Source: Elusimicrobia bacterium RIFOXYB2_FULL_49_7 (GTDB taxonomy: Bacteria > Fibrobacterota > OXYB2-FULL-49-7). From it: a stretch of 6,168 bases of DNA. Positions 1 through 5,812 of this stretch are shown piece by piece; the stretch's first letter is position 1; each line of letters begins with the position of its first letter. The notes below the pieces were generated by a model. That model was not told the DNA's origin, ran no database searches, and saw nothing but the letters and a program-made list of their open reading frames with translations. A program made the position numbers and the translations under genes. Location of the stretch: positions 20,722 through 26,889 of the forward strand of contig MGVN01000190.1 of NCBI GenBank assembly GCA_001800515.1, given 5' to 3'.

Positions 1-1
1 T

Positions 2-1210
2 CAAAAGGTCCGACGGGAAGGGGACGCGCTTGTGGTTACCGGGACGGGAAGCTTTGCCGGAAACGGGCTGCCGCAGGAAATCGACATCGGCGATCATCCT
101 GAATTCCTCGAAGGGCTTTTCCCTCTTTTTTTTCATCGGGGTGCGCTTTTTAAAGGAAACGTTCAGGCGTTGCGGCCCCGCTTTCGTCGCGCTCTCAAAC
201 AACTCGAAGGGGCCGGTTTTTCATTTTCTCTTCAGGAAAGGGGTTCGCTTTTTCATCTCGAGGTAATGAAATCCTCTCCCAATGCGGTTGAAGTCGAGTT
301 TGAACGGGCTGAGGAAACGGTTCGGAATATGACCCTCTTGGCCTTGCTCTCTGCGGCTACCGGTGAGAACCGGATTGTTGAAGGTGTGCCCTTCCGTTCG
401 GAGCTGGATACGTTACTGCACGGTTTCAAAGCCTCTTTTGTTGCGCATCATAAAGGGGATGCTGCTGTCGGTCCGGAGGAAGATGAAGCGGAGACAAACG
501 AGCTCGAAAAGCGGATACGCCGTTTACAGACCAAAAAGGAGAAGAGTGGAGAAAAGCCGCTTCGGGTGCTCCATATCCATGAAACGGTACCTTTGCGTGC
601 CGCGACATTAACCCTGCCCGGGGATCCTCTGTTGGCCGCCCCCTTTCTTTTGTCCGGTCTGTTGATAGGCAATTCCGTCATGACCGTATCCGGTCCGGCA
701 CCGGATAGCCTGAGTGCGCTATTAAATGCCTTCCGCCGTATGGGCGGGCCGATAGAAACGGTCAGTGAAAAAGGGCGCGACATGCCTATCTGGGTGGCGC
801 GAACAGGCCGGCTCACCGGTCGCCGCATTTCCGGTGAATTGACCGCCTCCTTGGGCGAGCTTTTCCCTTTTGTCGCGTTAGCCGCTGCGTATGCCGATGG
901 GCAGAGTGTCATCCGCGACGCCCTTTTTCTTCGGGAAGGGGCTACGGACCTCATTTCCGCGACCTTGCACAACCTCAAGGCTATGGGCGTCAAGGTGGGC
1001 GAAATCGACGACGGACTGGTCATCGAGGGTGCGCGGGAATATGACGGCGGTGAGTTTGATACCTTTGGAGAACCGGCCCTGGGATTGGCCATGTCCGTGG
1101 CAGCGGCTAAAAACAAGGGCGAGAGCATTATTCGAAATGCAGAGGCCATTGATCAGGTGTGGCCTGATTTTCATTTTTGTTTTCAGGAGTGTTACTCGGG
1201 GGTCGAATGA
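2..1210 (+). CDS. EPSP synthase (AroA)-fold protein, 5'-truncated, active-site motifs lost
   Basis: The frame is open from the left edge, so the N-terminus (perhaps 60-80 residues) is missing; 402 residues are visible. Fold evidence against AroA by eye: a GDALVVTGTG strand (about residues 7-16), an LRPRFRRALKQLEGAG segment matching the RPM/MGA region, LTLPGDPLLAAPFLL (203-217) matching the VPGDxSSAxFFL motif, then GELFPFVALAAAYADGQ and LKAMGVKV. Authentic AroA makes EPSP from shikimate-3-phosphate and PEP in the cytoplasm. Here the motifs that do this are changed: NSGTT is DHPEF (31-35), the SSQ region is EET (104-106), the Asp before Glu in IDE is Gly285, KESDR is GATDL (313-317), DHR is EPA (357-359), and the late Lys is Gln. 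A charged insert lies at about residues 149-186. The gene overlaps nadK by ATGA. Family assignment is firm; AroA activity is doubtful. Alternatives are a pseudoenzyme or a divergent paralog. Confidence 0.8.
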   Translation, partial: QKVRREGDALVVTGTGSFAGNGLPQEIDIGDHPEFLEGLFPLFFHRGALFKGNVQALRPRFRRALKQLEGAGFSFSLQERGSLFHLEVMKSSPNAVEVEFERAEETVRNMTLLALLSAATGENRIVEGVPFRSELDTLLHGFKASFVAHHKGDAAVGPEEDEAETNELEKRIRRLQTKKEKSGEKPLRVLHIHETVPLRAATLTLPGDPLLAAPFLLSGLLIGNSVMTVSGPAPDSLSALLNAFRRMGGPIETVSEKGRDMPIWVARTGRLTGRRISGELTASLGELFPFVALAAAYADGQSVIRDALFLREGATDLISATLHNLKAMGVKVGEIDDGLVIEGAREYDGGEFDTFGEPALGLAMSVAAAKNKGESIIRNAEAIDQVWPDFHFCFQECYSGVE

Positions 1211-2064
1211 AACGATTCCGTCATGTGGGCATCATTGCCTTTGACAATAAAAAAGGAGTGGAATCCGCCATCCGACAGGTCTTGGCGGATTCCCGATTCA
1301 AGGCCTGTTCCTTTTATTTCAATCGTGATATCATGGCGCTGACGGTTCCGGGCGCCCAACCGCTGGTTCAAGAGGCTTTTTTAAAGAAGATAGATCTGCT
1401 GATTTCTTTTGGCGGGGATGGAACCTTTCTCTCTGCCGCCCGGTTGGTGGCGCGCGGTGACATCCCGCTTATCGGGGTCAATATGGGCGGCTTGGGTTTT
1501 CTCACGGATGTACCTGCGGATAAGGTGAATACGGTGCTCGAAGCCATGCTGAACGGCCAATATGTCACTGAAAAGCGACGTCTGTTCGAGGTCTCTCTTC
1601 GCCGGGAAGGAAAGACCCTGCTGTCTGATCTCTGTCTGAATGATACGGCCATTAAAGGGGAACGCCTTTGTCATCTGAGTCTCTTTCAAGGTCAAGAGCT
1701 GATTTCCGGTTATAACGCGGACGGCATGATTGTTGCCACGCCGACCGGCAGCACGGCCTATAGTATGGCGGCCGGCGGTCCCATCGTCCATCCGCTTCTC
1801 GATTGTGTGATACTGACCCCTATTTGTTCGCATTCATTGACCCAGAAACCGGTCGTTTCATCCATCGATAAACCCATTCTCCTGCGGATTAACGAAAAGA
1901 AAGCGGTCCTCATGTTGTCCGTGGACGGTAAGAAAAACATTCCGCTTAAAGAAGGAGATGAAATCAGGGTGGCTCGCTCCCGTTTTCAGACCACACTCCT
2001 GAAACCAAAAGGCATGACCTTTTTCCAGATGCTCCGGACAAAACTAAATTGGGGCAAAGGCTGA
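1207..2064 (+). CDS. nadK: NAD kinase
   Basis: This ATP(or polyphosphate)-NAD kinase phosphorylates NAD to NADP in the cytoplasm. The product is 285 residues, normal for the family. Visible motifs are the catalytic GGDGT (69-73, Asp71), NMGGLGFLTD (92-101), the NAD-binding Asn-Asp pair at 145-146 in LNDTAI (many homologues have NE), ADGMIVATPTGSTAYS (171-186), AAGGPIV, and ITPICSHSLTQKPVV-like sequence. The ATG at 1207 is chosen because MKRFRHVGII starts the family's first beta strand and because it forms an ATGA overlap with the upstream stop. An in-frame ATG at 1177 would add ten residues inside the upstream gene. Only a G-run precedes the start, so translation probably depends on coupling to the EPSP-synthase-like gene. 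The 3' end runs 21 bases into the convergent GT9 gene. Identity is near certain. Confidence 0.96.
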   Translation: MKRFRHVGIIAFDNKKGVESAIRQVLADSRFKACSFYFNRDIMALTVPGAQPLVQEAFLKKIDLLISFGGDGTFLSAARLVARGDIPLIGVNMGGLGFLTDVPADKVNTVLEAMLNGQYVTEKRRLFEVSLRREGKTLLSDLCLNDTAIKGERLCHLSLFQGQELISGYNADGMIVATPTGSTAYSMAAGGPIVHPLLDCVILTPICSHSLTQKPVVSSIDKPILLRINEKKAVLMLSVDGKKNIPLKEGDEIRVARSRFQTTLLKPKGMTFFQMLRTKLNWGKG

Positions 2065-3117
2065 TACGGCGTTAAATACTTTTTCCGCAGACAGGTATCG
2101 TAAACAGCGGACATCTCCGAAACGACACGCTTCCCGTTTTCCGGCTGTTGAAAGCGTCCAACAGGGTTGATAGGGGCACTCTCCTCGAATAACCCGATTT
2201 TGCGATCCGAAGGGAGCGGTGCGGACATGATCGGTGGGTCCAAAAATTCCTACTGTTTTTACACCGGTGCAGACCGCGACATGCATCAGGCCCGAGTCAT
2301 TTGAAATAAAAGCGTCACATTTTTCAATCAAGGCAGTGCTTTCAAAGAAGGTTTTTGTCTTGACTGCAACGGCTTCGGCTCCGCAGGCTGTGACGACCCT
2401 TTCTTTTAAGGCCTCTTCTTCAGGCCCGCCAAAGACGAGGAAGCGGGCTTTTCTTTTCGTCAGAATCAGTTTCGCCAATTCTCCGAAACGAGATGCCGGC
2501 CACCGTTTCTTATCCATGCCGTGGTCTCCGCTACTTCCCGGATGAATGCCGATGAGAGGACGGTCCGATAACCCGTGCTCGATCAGGTATTGTGCGGCAA
2601 AGCCATGTTCTTCCGGCGTCAGCGGAATACGGGCAAGGTCCGGTGACGGAGGGGGTTGAATATCAAGGAAGCGGAGCAAATTAAAATTCTGAAGGAGATC
2701 ATGTGTGTCCGGTCGCACCTCCGCAAAACGGGTGTTCAGAAAAGAGAGTGAATTGAAGCGCTGCGATGCGTAGCGGAAGGCAAACCGTTCCGGAATGGCG
2801 CAAAGGAAGGGGAGGAGATTGTATTCCCGTCGGTTGGTAGGGAAAAAGGCGAGTGAGGCGTCAAAACGTCCTCGAAGTGTTTTGATATAGGAGAGTTTTT
2901 GCAGGAAACCATTTTGTGCCTTGGCGTCAATGGAGAGGATTTCGTCAATAAAGGAATAGCGTGCTGCCAGACGGGCGATTTCAGGTTTCAGGCAAAGCAA
3001 ACCCAAATGGAGAGTGGGAGCGGTTTGTTTCAGGTGCCGAAGCGCGGGCTCTAAAAGCAGAAAATTACCGATGCCGATGGGGCAGATGGCCAGCAGGCGG
3101 TTGGGAGGGTTTCCCAT
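2044..3117 (-). CDS. Glycosyltransferase family 9 (ADP-heptose:LPS heptosyltransferase-like)
   Basis: The product (357 residues from ATG 3117) is a GT-B fold, cytoplasmic-face enzyme of the WaaC/WaaF/RfaF family, which adds heptose or a related sugar to lipopolysaccharide core or another glycan. The N-terminal loop is PIGIGNFLLLEPAL (13-26). The C-terminal nucleotide-sugar domain has IHPGSS (191-196), RWP (205-207), FGGPEE (229-234), SNDSGLMH (272-279) and FGPTD (292-296). Four late cysteines (314, 319, 331, 338) form a C-x4-C...C-x6-C pattern seen in many GT9 proteins. Acceptor and sugar donor cannot be read from sequence. The gene directly follows the GT2 gene; a TTG at 3126, immediately after the GT2 stop, is a possible longer start (360 residues). 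Neither start has a clear Shine-Dalgarno sequence. The gene ends in a 21-base convergent overlap with nadK. Confidence 0.93.
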   Translation of the reverse strand: MGNPPNRLLAICPIGIGNFLLLEPALRHLKQTAPTLHLGLLCLKPEIARLAARYSFIDEILSIDAKAQNGFLQKLSYIKTLRGRFDASLAFFPTNRREYNLLPFLCAIPERFAFRYASQRFNSLSFLNTRFAEVRPDTHDLLQNFNLLRFLDIQPPPSPDLARIPLTPEEHGFAAQYLIEHGLSDRPLIGIHPGSSGDHGMDKKRWPASRFGELAKLILTKRKARFLVFGGPEEEALKERVVTACGAEAVAVKTKTFFESTALIEKCDAFISNDSGLMHVAVCTGVKTVGIFGPTDHVRTAPFGSQNRVIRGECPYQPCWTLSTAGKREACRFGDVRCLRYLSAEKVFNAVSAFAPI

Positions 3118-3126
3118 GACAATCAA

Positions 3127-4062
3127 TTAAGCGAGATTGATTTCTTCGTTGATGACATAATCTTCGCGTTTGCTGGTGTGGGTAATCATCTCTCCAATCA
3201 GGCCGATGGAAAAGAATTGGATGCCCATGAGAATGGCGCCTACGCCCAACAGCATAAGCGGCCGCAGATGGAGCGCCCCTTCGATTATCCAGAGCACACC
3301 GAAATAGGCGGTCACGGCCAGGCCGGCAAAGGTGAAGAGCATGCCCAGGAAGCCGAAAAGATGCATGGGGTTGCGCATGTATTGGCGTAAAAAGGTAATG
3401 GTTAAAAGGTCCAGAAAACCTTTGAAAAAGCGGCTGATGCCGTATTTGGTGGTCCCGTATTTCCGGGGATGATGGAGAACCGGTTTTTCAGTGACTTTAA
3501 AACCGTTCCAATGGCAGAGGACCGGCAGATACCGGTGCATTTCGCCGTAGAAATTCAGGGATTTGGCTGCCGTTTTTCGGTAGGCCTTAAGGCCGCAGTT
3601 GAAATCATGCAACCGGATGCCGCTGACCTTGGACGTGGTCCAGTTGAAGAATTTGGAGGGTAGGTTCTTGGAAAGTACCGGATCATGCCGCACTTTTTTC
3701 CAACCGGAAACCAAATCAAAACCTTCGCTTAGTTTTTGAATCAATTCCGGAATTTCAGCCGGATCGTCCTGCAGGTCCGCATCCATGGTAATCATAAAAT
3801 CACCCGCAGCCTGCTTGAATCCGACAGAGAGGGCGGCTGCTTTGCCGTAATTTTTTGCAAAGGAGAGACATTTGATCCGTTGGTTTGTTTCGGCGAGTGT
3901 CCGAATCACTTCCATTGAAGCGTCCGTGCTGCCGTCATTGATAAAGAGGATTTCATAGTCATAACCGGGCATCTTGGAGATTTGGGCTGCGATTTGTTCG
4001 GTTAATTCCGGCAGGCTTTCCGCTTCATTTAATAGTGGAATTATGATCGAAATTGTTTTCAT
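3127..4062 (-). CDS. Glycosyltransferase family 2, GtrB/ArnC/DPM1-like, two C-terminal membrane helices
   Basis: The product is 311 residues from ATG 4062. A GT-A domain opens with SIIIPLLNE (5-13), then INDGSTD (41-47), KNYGKAAAL (70-78), the metal-binding MDADLQDDP (93-101), EMHRYLP (174-180) and a basic KYGTTKYGISR loop (201-211). Two hydrophobic segments follow at about 233-260 and 267-291. This layout matches enzymes that move a sugar from a nucleotide sugar onto undecaprenyl (or dolichyl) phosphate at the inner membrane face, giving a lipid-linked donor. The exact sugar is unknown. Its partner downstream is GT9, consistent with envelope glycan synthesis. The start is uncertain: ATG 4062 places MKTISIIIP as families usually begin, but the AAGGAG at 4084-4089 is 21 bases away, and a TTG at 4092 would add ten residues (see promoter entry). 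Confidence 0.92.
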   Translation of the reverse strand: MKTISIIIPLLNEAESLPELTEQIAAQISKMPGYDYEILFINDGSTDASMEVIRTLAETNQRIKCLSFAKNYGKAAALSVGFKQAAGDFMITMDADLQDDPAEIPELIQKLSEGFDLVSGWKKVRHDPVLSKNLPSKFFNWTTSKVSGIRLHDFNCGLKAYRKTAAKSLNFYGEMHRYLPVLCHWNGFKVTEKPVLHHPRKYGTTKYGISRFFKGFLDLLTITFLRQYMRNPMHLFGFLGMLFTFAGLAVTAYFGVLWIIEGALHLRPLMLLGVGAILMGIQFFSIGLIGEMITHTSKREDYVINEEINLA

Positions 4063-4072
4063 ATTTCTATAT

Positions 4073-4102
4073 AATATATTAAACTCCTTCAAATGGACAC
4101 AA
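4073..4102 (-). promoter_or_regulatory. Candidate promoter for the GT2-GT9 operon
   Basis: Read on the minus strand, TTGTGT (4102-4097) and TATATT (4078-4073) are separated by 18 bases, resembling sigma70 -35 and -10 elements (3/6 and 5/6 matches). Transcription would start near 4066, only a few bases before the ATG at 4062, giving a nearly leaderless message. The surrounding run is very AT-rich compared with its neighbours. This is pattern matching only. Confidence 0.27.
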
Positions 4103-4131
4103 CGACAACCGCGTATGCGCGCGGATTGTCG
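4103..4131. repeat. Bulged inverted repeat in the divergent intergenic region
   Basis: The left arm CGACAACCGCG (4103-4113) and right arm CGCGGATTGTCG (4120-4131) are complementary over 11 pairs with one unpaired A at 4125 and a 6-base loop TATGCG. It is the only strong dyad in the intergenic region, and it overlaps the candidate -35 of the efp promoter and lies just upstream of the candidate GT2 promoter. It could be a regulator operator shared by both transcripts or a hairpin in a longer transcript from either strand. It is not followed by a T-run, so it is unlikely to be a classic terminator. Confidence 0.6.
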
Positions 4132-4155
4132 AATCCCTGGTGAAATAGTTATTTT
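4126..4155 (+). promoter_or_regulatory. Candidate promoter for efp and the nucleotidyltransferase gene
   Basis: TTGTCG (4126-4131) and TATTTT (4150-4155) are 18 bases apart and each matches four of six sigma70 consensus positions. Transcription would begin near 4162, leaving an mRNA leader of about 48 bases before efp. The -35 box is inside the right arm of the inverted repeat at 4103-4131, so a protein bound there could block it. Unverified, but this is the only reasonable place for a promoter on this strand. Confidence 0.4.
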
Positions 4156-4199
4156 AAAACATCAAGAGGTGTCCCATGGTGGGTCGCCGATCATTTAGC

Positions 4200-4203
4200 G
4201 GAG
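4200..4203 (+). promoter_or_regulatory. Ribosome binding site of efp
   Basis: GGAG lies six bases before ATG 4210. An in-frame TAA at 4204-4206, between the two, rules out any start further upstream, so the efp start is secure. Confidence 0.75.
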
Positions 4204-4209
4204 TAAGAC

Positions 4210-4776
4210 ATGGAAATTGCTACAAAACTCAAACGCGGCATGATTATTAAACACAATGGTATGCTTCATCTGGTGGTCTTGTGTTCCCACAACAAAACGG
4301 GCCGGGGGTCGGGCTCCATTGTCAGTAAACTCAAGAATCTGGAGAGCGGTGTCAATGCTGAATACCGGTGGCGCAGTGATGAGAAGTTTGAGGAAGTCGA
4401 ACTCGATGAAATCCCCATGGAGTATCTATATCAGGACGGGGATCAGTTTTGGTTCATGAATAATGCCACCTTTGATCAGATTGCGGTCAATCGTGAGGTG
4501 TTGGAAGAGGAACTCCCTTATCTTATACCCAATGCCCAGGTACGCCTTATCATGTATGAGGGCAATCCCATTGAGGTCCGCTTGCCGAATGAAGTCACGC
4601 TTGTTATCAGCGAAACCGGACCTAATGCGCGCGGTAATACGGCGGGTGCAGCGACCAAGCCGGCTACGTGTGAGACCGGATTGGTCGTTCAAGTACCTCT
4701 TTTTATAGAGACGGGTGAAAAAATCATTGTGGCCACGGAAGACGGTGTGTACGTCGGCCGTGCCAAGGAGAAATAA
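4210..4776 (+). CDS. efp: Elongation factor P with Arg at the functional loop tip
   Basis: EF-P binds the ribosome between P and E sites and helps form peptide bonds at polyproline stretches. At 188 residues the protein has the usual length and three beta domains: a KOW-like domain (about 1-65), a middle OB domain (about 66-128) with YLYQDGDQFWFMNNATFDQI, and a C-terminal OB domain with ETGPNARGNTAGAATKPAT, ETGLVVQVPLFIETGEKI and a closing YVGRA. The tip loop reads NKTGRGSGS (28-36), so residue 32 is Arg. Most EF-Ps have Lys in PGKG; Arg32 EF-Ps rhamnosylated by EarP usually show GRN at this point, and EfpL/YeiP proteins also have Arg at the tip. The C-terminal signature is more EF-P-like than YeiP-like. 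No known EF-P modifying enzyme is in the window. The next gene starts one base after the stop, implying one transcript and coupled translation. Confidence 0.93.
   Translation: MEIATKLKRGMIIKHNGMLHLVVLCSHNKTGRGSGSIVSKLKNLESGVNAEYRWRSDEKFEEVELDEIPMEYLYQDGDQFWFMNNATFDQIAVNREVLEEELPYLIPNAQVRLIMYEGNPIEVRLPNEVTLVISETGPNARGNTAGAATKPATCETGLVVQVPLFIETGEKIIVATEDGVYVGRAKEK
4765..4770 (+). promoter_or_regulatory. Ribosome binding site of the nucleotidyltransferase gene
   Basis: A perfect AAGGAG inside the last efp codons sits seven bases before ATG 4778. It decides the start over an in-frame ATG at 4715, which would begin inside efp and add 21 residues that do not look like family sequence. Confidence 0.8.
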
Positions 4777-4777
4777 G

Positions 4778-5812
4778 ATGGCCTTAGCCGAATTAAAGTG
4801 TTTTTCAAGAGCCCATATCGAAGCCAACCGGCAGGATGCGCCTGCGCTTCTGGCCGAGCAGGCTGTTCATTGTCTGGAGTTAGTGGCCGAGCTTTCCGAG
4901 GCAGGACTTGATTTTTCTTTTAAGGGCGGAAATTCCCTGCTGGTCCTTTTGGAATCTCCCCGCCGCTTTTCAATCGATGTGGATATCTCAACCAATGAAT
5001 CCAAAGAGCACATCAGTGCATGCATCGACAAGGCTATTCTAAAACACGGGGTCTTCACCCGCGTCAACCATCGTGTTCACAAGACCAAGCCTTGGCTGCC
5101 TATGACCAGTTACGAACTTTTTTATCGTTCTGCTTTTGAAATCTCGGAAGAAGCATTCATCATGCTTGATGCCATGTTGACTAAAAGCGATTATCTCATG
5201 ATCCGAAAGCCGATTCAGTGTGGAACGCTTTATCAATCTGTTGTGGAGACCGAACTGCCGGCCATTGAAAGTCTGTTGGCGGATAAGCTGCTGACCCTGG
5301 GTCCCAACACGCTGGGAATCCCGTTGGGCAAGAAAAAAGAAGCGCAGCGACTCAAGCACGGGCATGACATCTCTCTGCTGATGTCTCAAAATCCCCGTTT
5401 AGAACCGATCCGAGAGGCGCTCTTGCATTGTCTGCAACAGGAAAACGGTCTGCAGAACAAGACCCTCAGCCTGACGGATGTTTTAAATGATACCCTTTGT
5501 TTTTGTATGGAACCTTTCCGGTTTGCCGAAGCGCCGGAAACGGTCCCGGACGGTCGTGATATGCTTCAGGAAATAGTGAGAGGGCGATTGCCCTTTGCAG
5601 AACATCTTTTCAGCCGCGATTATTCCTGGCAACGACTGCAATACGATCTTGCCCGTGTGGCGCTTTCCTTTTATGCGGCGGCCACGGGCAAAGTCACTTG
5701 CGCGGAGTTCGAGGCTGCTTTGGCTTTGCGGGACGCAGGTCTTCTCTGGAAGCAGATCGCCCTATGGCATGACGGTGATCCGGTCTGCGATTATCCCCGC
5801 GTTAACGTATAA
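4778..5812 (+). CDS. AbiEii/AbiGii-family nucleotidyltransferase, no antitoxin gene beside it
   Basis: The product is 344 residues. It carries the DNA polymerase beta-like nucleotidyltransferase pattern of the AbiEii toxin family: KGGNSLL (49-55), RFSIDVDIS (63-71) with metal-binding Asp67 and Asp69, a third acidic strand FIMLDAM (Asp131), LLADKLLTL (Lys170) and HGHDISLLM (Asp197), the last two corresponding to the family's conserved Lys and Asp. All expected catalytic residues appear present, so the enzyme is probably active. AbiEii toxins studied so far transfer nucleotides, and mycobacterial MenT relatives modify tRNA acceptor ends; the substrate here is unknown. In AbiE systems an AbiEi antitoxin gene normally precedes the toxin. 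Here efp precedes it, one base away, and the downstream gene is convergent. The C-terminal half (about 210-344) is helical and unrecognised. It could be a solitary toxin-like gene, or a housekeeping enzyme acting in translation. Confidence 0.85.
   Translation: MALAELKCFSRAHIEANRQDAPALLAEQAVHCLELVAELSEAGLDFSFKGGNSLLVLLESPRRFSIDVDISTNESKEHISACIDKAILKHGVFTRVNHRVHKTKPWLPMTSYELFYRSAFEISEEAFIMLDAMLTKSDYLMIRKPIQCGTLYQSVVETELPAIESLLADKLLTLGPNTLGIPLGKKKEAQRLKHGHDISLLMSQNPRLEPIREALLHCLQQENGLQNKTLSLTDVLNDTLCFCMEPFRFAEAPETVPDGRDMLQEIVRGRLPFAEHLFSRDYSWQRLQYDLARVALSFYAAATGKVTCAEFEAALALRDAGLLWKQIALWHDGDPVCDYPRVNV

Noticed and set aside
448..1149. 233-codon open frame on the minus strand
   Set aside because: It lies wholly antisense to the EPSP-synthase-like gene, is rich in Ser, Arg and Pro as shadow frames often are, and shows no recognisable motif.
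2..1210. MurA (UDP-GlcNAc enolpyruvyl transferase) as identity of the first gene
   Set aside because: MurA hallmarks such as the catalytic Cys loop are absent, and the LPGD...AAPFLL segment matches the AroA signature better.
1381..1833. 150-codon minus-strand frame inside nadK
   Set aside because: Antisense to well-conserved NAD kinase motifs, with no family features or ribosome site of note.
2007..2023. AAAAGG/CCTTTT hairpin followed by a short T-run near the nadK end
   Set aside because: The stem has only two G-C pairs and lies over 40 bases inside nadK, so termination there would cut the gene; probably coincidence.
2044..3117. Idea that the GT9 protein is EarP, the EF-P Arg rhamnosyltransferase
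   Set aside because: Both are GT-B enzymes, but this protein has the GT9 heptosyltransferase motifs and cysteine pattern, is divergent from efp, and pairs with a GT2 envelope gene.
4132..4209. Riboswitch or attenuator in the efp leader
   Set aside because: The leader from the likely start (about 48 bases) is too short for a known riboswitch and has no convincing stem with a T-run.
4426..4827. 133-codon minus-strand frame opposite the efp/nucleotidyltransferase junction
   Set aside because: Considered as a possible hidden antitoxin because of its position, but it mirrors conserved efp codons and has no helix-turn-helix or AbiEi-like pattern.
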